This document shows, one piece after another, positions 53,890 through 61,266 of a DNA stretch of 64,000 nucleotides (its first letter is position 1; every line of letters starts with the position of its first letter). This stretch comes from Devosia sp. MC521. Lineage in GTDB: Bacteria > Pseudomonadota > Alphaproteobacteria > Rhizobiales > Devosiaceae. The DNA is taken from assembly GCF_014127105.1 (NCBI RefSeq), contig NZ_CP059902.1:839001-903000 (forward strand). The letters are read 5' to 3'. A model generated the notes under the pieces. It made no database searches, had not been told where the DNA came from, and saw only the letters and a program-made list of their open reading frames with translations. Made by a program: the position numbers and the translations under genes.

Positions 53890-54370
53890 TCGCCAGAGTC
53901 TCCCTGCATGTATACTAGCGCATTTCGTGTGATTTGGATCGGGTTAGCGGGTTGTTTTTGATAGCCATATGCCGTCCTTATGGCCTTGTGAGAACTTTGC
54001 CTTAACGGCGAAAAGAATGCCGATCCGTCTGGATAAAAATCGCTCGCAAAGCCTGAAAGTGCCATCTTTGCTTCGTCATCTGCGGCTCCAGTGGATAGTT
54101 GCGTAGCTGCAGGCGAACGGTAATCCGGCGCGAATTCGACTGTAGTTTCTTCTCTCTGTGTTTGTTGCAACTATTTCTGCAAGTGGACTTTTCGTCGCTG
54201 GTAGGTATTCATCCTGATATACTCTGAGATATATTGAATAGGGTTCTGGTGTGGCGGGAAAAATAGATGTAAATCGTTAGTGTGACCACGCTCGTCGCAA
54301 TGCGTCGCCACCGATGTCTACTCACCGAAGTGTTGAGATATTGCGGCCCGAATATAGTTTTAAGAGTTTT
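53890..54370. other. Gene-free stretch between the response regulator and the EAL gene
   Basis: I find no credible gene here; the small frames seen on either strand lack ribosome sites and familiar sequence. It must hold the promoters of the divergent response-regulator and EAL genes. An AT-rich near-palindrome lies around 54218-54235. The region is less GC-rich than its surroundings. Confidence 0.4.
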
Positions 54371-54402
54371 GAGGCGCATAGTCTGCGCCTCCTCAGTGGA
54401 GG
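54371..54402 (+). promoter_or_regulatory. Overlapping alternative hairpins at the EAL ribosome site
   Basis: Stem 1 is GAGGCGCA (54371-54378) with TGCGCCTC (54384-54391). Stem 2 is CCTCC (54388-54392) with the ribosome site GGAGG (54398-54402). Four bases are shared, so the two exclude each other: stem 1 would free the ribosome site and stem 2 would mask it. Confidence 0.4.
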
Positions 54403-54413
54403 ACGAGTTGTCG

Positions 54414-55199
54414 ATGAAAAACGGCAATGGAGCCGTTTCGGATTGTCATCACAACACAGTCATTCCGGCGACGGTCTCAGAAGCGGAGGTAATGGAATCG
54501 GAAGAGGCCGAGCGTCTGCTGGCCGATCTGTCGGCTGGCCGTTTGACGCTTGTGCAGCAGGGCATCCATCAGCGTGATAACCCGCAACACACGCTGTACC
54601 ATGAATGCCTTTTGCGCCGATGTTCCGGTGAATTAAACGGCCCATCTCTGTTCATAGGCATCGCTGCCGCGGAGCGACTTGGTCGTATCCGCCCGATAGA
54701 CCATTTCGTGGCACTCACAGTGGCGCAGTGGCTGATTGACCAGCCGGAGGCGCGCCTTGGCGTCAATATCTCGGCAAACAGCGCTGTGCTCGACGATCAA
54801 TGGGGCGAGTTTTTTACGCTCGTTGACGCGCATGCCGGAGTTGCCCCGCGCCTTGTGGTCGAAGTTACAGAGACGGCGGCTCTACCGGTAGGCTATGGAA
54901 GTTTCATAGAAGCTCTGCGCTCGCGCGGCATCAAGATCGCGCTGGATGACTATGGCGTCGGCCACAGCACGCAAGAGCGCTTGACGCAAATCCGGCCTGA
55001 CATTGTTAAGATCAACGGGCACTACACGCGGAATGCGCGACAGGGAGAACCCGCGGCCATCGAATTGCGCGGCGTCGCGCAAGATCTGCGCGCCTTTGGC
55101 GGTGTACTCGTCCTCGAGGGCATAGAAACCGAGTTCGATCGAAACACAGCATACATGGCAGGAATTTCGTGGATTCAAGGGTTTGGCGTGAGCCAGTAG
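54414..55199 (+). CDS. Stand-alone EAL-domain protein
   Basis: A 261-residue protein consisting of one EAL domain (about 25-255), which should hydrolyse cyclic di-GMP. Catalytic elements look intact though altered: the Glu of the EAL motif in YHECLLRR, Asn in NISANSA, VEVTET, LDDYGVGHS, Lys in VKINGHY and the final Glu in LEGIET. No GGDEF or sensor domain is attached, so activity is probably set by expression. The ATG at 54414 has GGAGG 11 bases upstream; a longer frame to 54282 is unlikely. The start lies just after a pair of alternative hairpins. Confidence 0.8.
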   Translation: MKNGNGAVSDCHHNTVIPATVSEAEVMESEEAERLLADLSAGRLTLVQQGIHQRDNPQHTLYHECLLRRCSGELNGPSLFIGIAAAERLGRIRPIDHFVALTVAQWLIDQPEARLGVNISANSAVLDDQWGEFFTLVDAHAGVAPRLVVEVTETAALPVGYGSFIEALRSRGIKIALDDYGVGHSTQERLTQIRPDIVKINGHYTRNARQGEPAAIELRGVAQDLRAFGGVLVLEGIETEFDRNTAYMAGISWIQGFGVSQ

Positions 55200-55463
55200 C
55201 CGGACTAAGCTCCTGTCCGCATCTCGCGTGAATTTCGGGCTGTCGTCGGTGTAACCAAAACGGGCCCTAGGTACGATCACCGCGCCGCGCGATATGGTGA
55301 GTGTGGGGGGCTCCAATGGGCAAAGCTCTGGCAACAACCGCGCCAAATTTGGCTAATCTGGCTGCCAATTCGACAAACACTTTCCACTCTTTAAGGGGTG
55401 CAACATCCCCCGCTTGTCGCTACAATGCGCGCGCAAACGCGTTGCAAGTGGACGAGGCGGCGA
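55200..55463. other. Gene-free stretch between the EAL gene and transaldolase
   Basis: I see no gene between the EAL stop and the mini-ORF at 55464. The tal promoter is presumably near 55400. A 7-bp inverted repeat (TGCAAGT at 55443-55449, ACTTGCA at 55471-55477) runs into the mini-ORF. Confidence 0.35.
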
Positions 55464-55571
55464 ATGACTGACTTGCACAGTGAAGCGGTTGAGATATTGC
55501 TCTCCTCGGAGCTTGGCCATATGGCCAGAGCAGTGAACGCAAAGAGTCCCGGAGTTGATGGTGACAAGTAA
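55464..55571 (+). CDS. Short upstream ORF overlapping the transaldolase start (35 aa)
   Basis: The frame reads MTDLHSEAVEILLSSELGHM... and stops 14 bases inside the transaldolase gene. GAGG lies six bases before its ATG, better than the site of tal itself. It could be a leader whose translation delivers ribosomes to tal. No family is recognised, and chance occurrence is possible. Confidence 0.3.
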   Translation: MTDLHSEAVEILLSSELGHMARAVNAKSPGVDGDK

Positions 55572-56505
55572 GCTTGAACAGTTGAAGTCAATGTCGGTGG
55601 TTGTCGCCGATACAGGCGATCTGGAAGCGGTGCGCAAATTTGTACCTCAGGATTGCACCACCAATCCCTCTATCGTGCTGAAGGCGCTGCAGAGCCCAGC
55701 TTTTGCTTCGCATTTCGACGAAGCAGTTGGCGCACTCGCTGGCGAAGCCAATGCCGTCACCAAGATTGCTGACCGCCTGACCATCGACGTCGGCGCAGCT
55801 CTTGCCGAACTCGTTCCCGGTCGCGTTTCCACCGAAGTTGACGCGGACCTGTCCTTTGATGCTGTCGCATCTGAAGCCAAGGCCAAGGCGATCATCGACG
55901 CCTATGCTGCCCGTGGCATTTCCAAGGACCGCATTCTCATCAAGCTCGCTGCGACCTGGGAAGGCATCACTGCCGCCCGCGCTCTGCAGAAGGCTGGCAT
56001 TGATTGTAACCTGACCCTCGTCTTCTCGCAGGCTCAGGCTATTGCTTGCGCGGACGCTGGCTCGTTCCTGATCTCGCCATTCGTTGGCCGTATCACCGAC
56101 TGGTTCTCCAAGTCGACGGGCCAGACCTACACCCCAGATCAGGATCCGGGCGTCATTTCGGTTCGCGGCATCTACGAATATTTCAAGGCGCACAACATCC
56201 CGACCATCGTGATGGGTGCTTCCTTCCGCCATACCGGCCAGATCGAAGCCCTCGCTGGTTGCGATCGTCTCACCATCGCGCCAGCGCTGCTCGAACAGCT
56301 TGCTGCCGACACCGGTGAACTGCCACGTGCGCTCGACGGCGCTAAGGGTTCGCCTGCCAAGATCGACCTGACGGAAGCCAAGTTCCGCTGGGCGCTCAAT
56401 GAAGATGCAATGGCCACGGAAAAGCTTTCGGAAGGCATCCGCAACTTCAACGCCGACACCAAGAAGCTCTACGCGCTGATCAGCGAAAAGATCGCAGCGC
56501 GCTAA
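55558..56505 (+). CDS. tal: Transaldolase
   Basis: The enzyme moves a dihydroxyacetone unit between sugar phosphates in the pentose phosphate pathway. Signatures are DCTTNPSIVLKA (about 33-44), KLAATWEGI with the Schiff-base Lys near residue 130, and LTLVFSQAQAIACADAG. The length (315 residues) and type correspond to the TalB-like subfamily 1. The start is ATG at 55558 or GTG at 55561; GGAG at 55551 suits the GTG slightly better. rpiA elsewhere in the window belongs to the same pathway. A strong terminator follows. Confidence 0.93.
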   Translation: MVTSKLEQLKSMSVVVADTGDLEAVRKFVPQDCTTNPSIVLKALQSPAFASHFDEAVGALAGEANAVTKIADRLTIDVGAALAELVPGRVSTEVDADLSFDAVASEAKAKAIIDAYAARGISKDRILIKLAATWEGITAARALQKAGIDCNLTLVFSQAQAIACADAGSFLISPFVGRITDWFSKSTGQTYTPDQDPGVISVRGIYEYFKAHNIPTIVMGASFRHTGQIEALAGCDRLTIAPALLEQLAADTGELPRALDGAKGSPAKIDLTEAKFRWALNEDAMATEKLSEGIRNFNADTKKLYALISEKIAAR

Positions 56506-56526
56506 GTCGCTTCTGCTGTAAATATT

Positions 56527-56565
56527 AAACGGCGGCTCGGGAAACCCGGCCGCCGTTTTCTTTTG
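56527..56565 (+). terminator. Terminator of transaldolase
   Basis: A 14-bp stem with one bulge (56527-56541 with 56545-56558, core ACGGCGGC/GCCGCCGT) and loop AAA is followed by TTTCTTTT. It lies 12 bases before the end of the convergent DUF442 gene. Confidence 0.92.
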
Positions 56566-56577
56566 TCTCGCTAAGCC

Positions 56578-56901
56578 TTAGCGCGTTGCAGCGTAAAGAC
56601 TGCCCGCACGGCCACCAGAGCGGCAATAGCCGAGCACTGGGCCATCAATGGCCTCAAGGGCCTGGGTGAACTTGATCAACTGACCTTCGCCGAGTGGGCC
56701 CGACACGGGAACATGAAAGGCCTGTAGGCCCGCTGCGCTCGCTGCCGCCGCGATGTCGTCAAAGCTTGGCTGGTTTGGGTCTTCATCGTCCGGACGCGCG
56801 CACACAATACCCTTATAGCCTGCAGCGACGATTTCGGGGATCTCGGAAGTCTGGATCTGCCCGGTCTGGCCAAAGCGTTCGTCAACAATCTTGATTTTCA
56901 T
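56578..56901 (-). CDS. DUF442/TIGR01244 phosphatase-fold sulfur-metabolism protein
   Basis: The 107-residue protein has a tyrosine-phosphatase-like fold, with the active-site loop YCRSGGRAGSL near the C-terminus and the segment YKGIVCARPDDED. In many relatives this domain is fused to the N-terminus of a metallo-beta-lactamase persulfide dioxygenase (Blh type). Here it is a separate gene five bases downstream of that dioxygenase, so it is likely the last cistron of the BigR operon. A sulfurtransferase or accessory role in persulfide handling is inferred. Confidence 0.85.
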   Translation of the reverse strand: MKIKIVDERFGQTGQIQTSEIPEIVAAGYKGIVCARPDDEDPNQPSFDDIAAAASAAGLQAFHVPVSGPLGEGQLIKFTQALEAIDGPVLGYCRSGGRAGSLYAATR

Positions 56902-56906
56902 CAAAC

Positions 56907-57821
56907 TTAATCCTTCTTCTTATTGAGCCCGTTGAGGGGCACTTTCAAATAGCTCGTGCCATTGTCTTCAGCTTTGGGCAGATGACCGGCGCGCATATTG
57001 ATTTGCAGCGAGGGGATAATCAGGCGCGGCATCGAGAGTGTGGCATCGCGCGCTTCACGCATCGCCACAAACTCATCTTCCGTTGTTCCCTTACCGACGT
57101 GGATATTGAATTCCCGCTGTTCGCCAATAGTGGTTTCCCAACGGATGTCGCGCCCATTCGGTCCATAGTCGTGGCACATAAACAGACGTAACTCGTCCGG
57201 AAGCTGCAATAGCCGCTGGATTGAGCGATAGAGTGTGCGCGCGTCTCCGCCCGGAAAATCCGCACGCGCCGAGCCACCATCCGGCATGAACAGCGTGTCG
57301 CCGACAAAGGCAGAATTGCCAATTACATGCACCATATCCGCAGGCGTATGGCCGGGTGTGAATAGGGTGTAAGCCGTCAGAGTCCCGATCTGATAGCTGT
57401 CGCCGTCCGTGAACAGGCGGTCAAACTGCGAGCCATCACGTTGGAACTCCGTCCCTTCGTTGAAGATCTTCCCAAACGTGTCCTGCACCACCGAAATTCG
57501 GTCGCCAATACCAAGCTGGCCGCCGAGCTTGCCCTGAATATAGGGTGCGGCGGACAAATGGTCGGCGTGGACATGGGTTTCGATCAGCCACTCAACGGTC
57601 CAGCCCTTTTCCGTGATGAATGCAATGATCTCATCTGCGCTTTCATAGGAAATGGCACCCGACGCGTAGTCAAAGTCCATCACACTGTCGATCACAGCGC
57701 AGGCGTTCGAATTGGGGTCTTTGACCACGTAACTGATGGTGTTGGAGTCATCATCGAAGAAGGCGACGACGTCTGGTTTCACCCTGAGGTCCGGCGTGAA
57801 CGGGATCGGGGCAGCAGTCAT
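56907..57821 (-). CDS. Persulfide-dioxygenase-like MBL-fold hydrolase (Blh C-terminal domain)
   Basis: A 304-residue metallo-beta-lactamase fold protein. Iron ligands are in THVHADHLSA (about residues 82-91), TPGHTPADM and GDTLFMPD, then CHDYG. This resembles the ETHE1/Blh group of glutathione-persulfide dioxygenases that oxidise sulfane sulfur to sulfite. The neighbouring DUF442 and YeeE/YedE genes and a BigR-type regulator support this. It lacks the N-terminal DUF442 part present in Blh fusions, which is encoded by the next gene. Confidence 0.88.
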   Translation of the reverse strand: MTAAPIPFTPDLRVKPDVVAFFDDDSNTISYVVKDPNSNACAVIDSVMDFDYASGAISYESADEIIAFITEKGWTVEWLIETHVHADHLSAAPYIQGKLGGQLGIGDRISVVQDTFGKIFNEGTEFQRDGSQFDRLFTDGDSYQIGTLTAYTLFTPGHTPADMVHVIGNSAFVGDTLFMPDGGSARADFPGGDARTLYRSIQRLLQLPDELRLFMCHDYGPNGRDIRWETTIGEQREFNIHVGKGTTEDEFVAMREARDATLSMPRLIIPSLQINMRAGHLPKAEDNGTSYLKVPLNGLNKKKD

Positions 57822-57841
57822 TTTAGTCTCTCAATCTAACT

Positions 57842-58270
57842 TTACGCCGCCTTGGTGGCGCGTGTGCGTAAGACGGTGGTCGCGGCGATACCTGCGATCA
57901 TGGCCATAACGAACATAAACGGTTGGATGTTGCCTGAGCCGAGCGCCGGAATGACTCCGCCCGGACAAAATCCCGCGATCCCCCAACCAATGCCGAACAT
58001 CGCCGAGCCAATCACCAGCGGCTTATCGATGGTGGTTTTCGTCGGCAGGTGAAACACTTTGTCAAACACGGGCATCGGGCGCTTGAGCACAAAGCGATAG
58101 CCAATGAATGTGACGGCGAGGGCAGATCCCATCACCAGCATCAAACTCGGGTCCCATGTGCCAAAGATGTCGAAGAAATTGAGCACCTTTGCTGGATTGC
58201 CCATGCCCGAAATCACAATTCCAGCACCGAAAACGAGGCCGATAAGACCAGCAGACAGAATGCGGATCAT
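57842..58270 (-). CDS. YeeE/YedE family membrane protein, PmpB-like half
   Basis: The 142-residue protein has four helices. GLVFGAGIVISGMGNPAKV near the start and IAGFCPGGVIPALGSG near residue 107 are the half-channel motifs of the YeeE/YedE sulfur-transport family, with a conserved Cys. It probably pairs with the gene just upstream to form one complete channel for sulfur compounds such as thiosulfate or sulfide-derived species. The ATG at 58270 is used; a frame to 58303 would overlap the upstream gene. Confidence 0.87.
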   Translation of the reverse strand: MIRILSAGLIGLVFGAGIVISGMGNPAKVLNFFDIFGTWDPSLMLVMGSALAVTFIGYRFVLKRPMPVFDKVFHLPTKTTIDKPLVIGSAMFGIGWGIAGFCPGGVIPALGSGNIQPFMFVMAMIAGIAATTVLRTRATKAA

Positions 58271-58271
58271 A

Positions 58272-58700
58272 TTAGAAGCCTCCGAGCACGTGCCGAATAA
58301 CAAAAACGGTGATCAGCGTTGTCGCCATAAACGTCACCGTTGCAACGATCGAACGGGTCGACAACCGCGCTATGCCGCAAACGCCATGTCCCGAGGTGCA
58401 GCCGCCGCCAAAGGTCACGCCTACGCCAACGAGCAAACCGCTCAGGACAATCGCCCAGGCCGGGAAGTCGGCCGCGAACGGCAAGGGGCTGCCTTTAACG
58501 AGCGTCAACAGCACAGGGGCAGCGATGGCGCCGAGTAGGAAGGCAACACGCCAACCGGCGTCTCCTTTTGGCATGATCGCTCCTGCCAAAATGCCGGTCA
58601 TGCCAGCGATACGGCCATGAAATGCCATGAGAAGCACAGCGCTAAGGCCAATCAGGCTGCCGCCCAATAGAGCCTCAATAGGGGTGAACTGGGTGATCAT
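58272..58700 (-). CDS. YeeE/YedE family membrane protein, PmpA-like half
   Basis: The 142-residue protein has four helices. FHGRIAGMTGILAG near residue 30 and GGGCTSGHGVCGIARLS near residue 98 with two Cys are the other half of the sulfur-channel signature. It is the first gene of the operon behind the BigR-type repressor and ends one base before its partner. The operon reads PmpA-like, PmpB-like, persulfide dioxygenase, DUF442. Confidence 0.88.
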   Translation of the reverse strand: MITQFTPIEALLGGSLIGLSAVLLMAFHGRIAGMTGILAGAIMPKGDAGWRVAFLLGAIAAPVLLTLVKGSPLPFAADFPAWAIVLSGLLVGVGVTFGGGCTSGHGVCGIARLSTRSIVATVTFMATTLITVFVIRHVLGGF

Positions 58701-58763
58701 CGGCCATCCAAAGTTGCAAAAGCGCGGCGTCTATGCGAAACCGCTAATGTTCAGTGGATCAAT

Positions 58764-58775
58764 ATATTCGAATGT
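58764..58775. promoter_or_regulatory. Probable BigR operator
   Basis: ATATTCGAATGT is a 12-base imperfect palindrome with the perfect core ATTCGAAT (58766-58773). It lies in the 81-base divergent gap between the sulfide operon and bigR, immediately before the bigR start. BigR family repressors bind AT-rich palindromes in this kind of position; the exact match to a known box is not checked. Confidence 0.45.
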
Positions 58776-58781
58776 CCTAAT

Positions 58782-59120
58782 ATGTCAACTCAGGAAAGCG
58801 CTATCCCTAACGCATCCGAAAAGCCAATGGACATGGCGGCTCTTGAGCCACGCGCTGAAGAAGCCGCGCAACTGCTCACCGCCATGGCAAATCCAAAGCG
58901 CCTACTGGTCCTGTGTAACCTCTTGCATCAAGAGCGCAGCGTCAGCGATCTGGCCAAGCTCGTGGGCCTGGAGCAGTCGCCGCTGTCCCAACATCTCTCA
59001 AAGCTGCGCGCCTTAGGCCTCGTGAAAACCCGGCGCGATGGCCAGACGATCTACTATCGGCTCTCTTCCGAGAACGTCACGCGTCTTCTCACCACCCTCT
59101 ATGAGATTTACTGCGCTTAA
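58782..59120 (+). CDS. bigR: BigR/SqrR-type persulfide-sensing ArsR-family repressor
   Basis: The 112-residue winged-helix protein has ANPKRLLVLCNLLHQERSVSDL and EQSPLSQHLSKLRALGLVKTRR. Two cysteines, in LVLCNLL (near residue 45) and in the C-terminal EIYCA, match the pair that forms a tetrasulfide or disulfide bridge in SqrR/BigR when persulfides are present, which releases DNA. It is divergent from the four-gene sulfide operon that it should repress, and probably represses itself. Confidence 0.88.
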   Translation: MSTQESAIPNASEKPMDMAALEPRAEEAAQLLTAMANPKRLLVLCNLLHQERSVSDLAKLVGLEQSPLSQHLSKLRALGLVKTRRDGQTIYYRLSSENVTRLLTTLYEIYCA

Positions 59121-59264
59121 TTGGGTGTGGATCATCTGCGCAAATGCCTTCACGGACCCGAAAGCATTCTCAGTTAGACTTTTGACGCTGCGCCAACTGT
59201 GCTAGCGGCTTGCGCATTGAGCAAGCGATTGGTCCGTTTGTGGTCTTTAGGGCATGGAGGTCGC

Positions 59265-60515
59265 ATGTCGTCGCCTACACAGCGTTGGCAGGATGTCAGC
59301 GATGACAATAGTCGCCTCGCGGCGTTACAGGCCCTGGATATTTTAGACAGTCCGCGCGAACCGGCCTTCGACCGAATTTCAGACCTGATCCGCTTGGTGT
59401 TTGACGTCGACATCGGGCTTGTGACCCTGATCGACGCGCATCGTCAGTGGTACAAAGCCTCTGTCGGCATGACCAATACCGAGCAGGACTTGGATAGCGC
59501 CTTTTGCCGCTTCACGCTCGAAGCGGGCGATACTGTCATCGTCAATGACGCGACCGAAGACGCTCGTTTCGCTGACCACGAGAAAGTCGTCGGTGCGCCC
59601 TATATCCGCTTTTACGCCGGCACCCCCATCTTCACCTCAAAAGGGCTGATGGTCGGAACGATCTGCGCTGTCGACACTAAGAAACGGACCTTCGGCCCGC
59701 GTGAGATGGAAATCCTCCGTCACCTCGCAGCCTTGGTCATGCAGGGCCTGGAACTGCGGCAGGAAGCGATCACCGACGTTCTGACTGGCGCCAGCAGCCG
59801 CCGTTCCTTCAAGGAAGAAGCGAAAAAGCACATTTCGCTATCGAACCGTAACAACGCGCCGCTGAGCTGCATCTCGCTCGACATCGACCACTTTAAGCAG
59901 ATCAACGACACCTACGGTCATGCCGCTGGCGATCAGGTTCTCACCGGCGTCGTGAAGGCGTTCAAAGAGACGCTGCGTCAGAGCGATATTGTGGGCCGCC
60001 TCGGTGGCGAAGAGTTTGCCGTGCTTCTGCCGCAGACTGAAGAAGCGACAGCTATGGATGTGGCGGAAAAGCTGCGCCAAGTTGTCAAACAGCTGCGGTT
60101 CCCGCATAGCCGTCCGCCCATCTCAGTAACCTCGTCTTTTGGTGTCGCATCGCTGGTTCCTGGCGACGACATTGAGGCGCTCATCGCGCGCAGCGATGCG
60201 GCGCTCTACAATGCCAAGCGCTCAGGACGAGATCGTGTCCACCTTGCGCCAAAGCCCGATGAAGAACCCAAGGTTAATCGGCGTCGCGTGCTCAAGGCCG
60301 GCCAGATCATCTTTAATGATGGTCGCTCGACCTATGATTGCACGATCCGCAGCCTATGGGATGACGGCGCTGAAGCGACACTGGCCCTGACCACAGTGCT
60401 ACCCGATCACTTTGATCTGCGCATTAAAGGCTCGACAGAGCAGTATCATTGCAAACTGCTCAAGCGCAGTGTCGGTGCCGTAGAAATGGTCTACCTGGAC
60501 ACGCCAGAAAACTAA
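59265..60515 (+). CDS. GAF-GGDEF-PilZ protein: diguanylate cyclase with a built-in c-di-GMP binding domain
   Basis: This 416-residue cytoplasmic protein has three parts. Residues 20-165 form a GAF sensor domain (DRISDLIRLVFDVDIGLVTLID, SAFCRFTLEAGD). Residues 170-330 form a GGDEF cyclase with active site GGEEF (247-251) and an inhibitory site RQSD (238-241). Residues 335-415 are a PilZ domain of the alphaproteobacterial kind, starting at NRRRVLKAGQIIFN, which should bind c-di-GMP. The ATG at 59265 has GGAGGT just before it. The stop overlaps the convergent phosphoribosyltransferase by four bases. Confidence 0.87.
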   Translation: MSSPTQRWQDVSDDNSRLAALQALDILDSPREPAFDRISDLIRLVFDVDIGLVTLIDAHRQWYKASVGMTNTEQDLDSAFCRFTLEAGDTVIVNDATEDARFADHEKVVGAPYIRFYAGTPIFTSKGLMVGTICAVDTKKRTFGPREMEILRHLAALVMQGLELRQEAITDVLTGASSRRSFKEEAKKHISLSNRNNAPLSCISLDIDHFKQINDTYGHAAGDQVLTGVVKAFKETLRQSDIVGRLGGEEFAVLLPQTEEATAMDVAEKLRQVVKQLRFPHSRPPISVTSSFGVASLVPGDDIEALIARSDAALYNAKRSGRDRVHLAPKPDEEPKVNRRRVLKAGQIIFNDGRSTYDCTIRSLWDDGAEATLALTTVLPDHFDLRIKGSTEQYHCKLLKRSVGAVEMVYLDTPEN

Positions 60516-61192
60516 ACAATTGGCTTCCAGCGGTCCTCGCTCGTCTTCTCAAACAGAGGAGACTTGAGCGGGGCGACGATGCGGTCTTGATACCGCGCCA
60601 GACCGTCTTTCCATCGGTTTGATTGCAGCATCGCTGCTGCAATCACCACGGGCTCAATACCCGCTTTTTCCAAGAGGCGCAGAACCGCCACCATCGAAGA
60701 GCCGGAGCTGATCACATCGTCGATCAGACACACGCGCTTGCCTTCAACCAGCGGCAACATGCGCGGATCTATAAAGATGGTCTTGGCATGGGTCGGGCTG
60801 GTGATCGAGCTCAGCGGCTCCGACAGCTCATCGACATACCAAAATTTTCGCGACGTCCCCAGTGGCACCATTCTGGCGTGCCCCAGCCGCCGCGCCACGT
60901 TATTGGCCAACGGCAAGCCCAGCGTCGGCACACCAATCACCGCATCGACATTATACGGCCCGATCAGGTCCTCCATGCCTTGTGCGAGCGCATCCTCCAC
61001 CACAAAACTCGCCTGATTGACGATCAGCGACGACACCGCCCGCGTCCCGTCGCCGGGCAGCACGCGCAAGGGCAGGGCGAGCTGACGCCCATCGGCAAAC
61101 TCCGCCGGATAAAAGCCCGTATAGCTCTCACCCGTAGCGTGCGTGCCTGCTGGGAAAACCTCCTGCCAGAAGTGATGCGGTTCTAGGGGCAA
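60512..61192 (-). CDS. Phosphoribosyltransferase-family protein
   Basis: The 226-residue protein has the type I phosphoribosyltransferase PRPP loop in VCLIDDVISSGSSM (about 152-165) and a flexible-loop region in FWYVDELSEPL, similar to orotate/adenine phosphoribosyltransferases and ComF-like proteins. The acceptor base cannot be assigned. The nearby nucleoside hydrolase and adenine deaminase suggest purine salvage. It overlaps the GGDEF gene stop by four bases, and its start lies 74 bases from the divergent M20 gene. Confidence 0.83.
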   Translation of the reverse strand: MPLEPHHFWQEVFPAGTHATGESYTGFYPAEFADGRQLALPLRVLPGDGTRAVSSLIVNQASFVVEDALAQGMEDLIGPYNVDAVIGVPTLGLPLANNVARRLGHARMVPLGTSRKFWYVDELSEPLSSITSPTHAKTIFIDPRMLPLVEGKRVCLIDDVISSGSSMVAVLRLLEKAGIEPVVIAAAMLQSNRWKDGLARYQDRIVAPLKSPLFEKTSEDRWKPIV

Positions 61193-61266
61193 AGCGCGTC
61201 TCTTTTCTTGTCGCTGCGTTCCGAATAACGCAATGTGCCAGCACCTTTACCCAGACTCTTGAGCCA

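Noticed and set aside
54209..54427. A 72-codon minus-strand ORF near the EAL gene
   Set aside because: It covers the EAL leader and has no ribosome site or recognisable sequence.
55443..55477. TGCAAGT/ACTTGCA inverted repeat as an operator for tal
   Set aside because: Only 7 bp with a 21-base spacer, overlapping the mini-ORF; no known regulator box matches.
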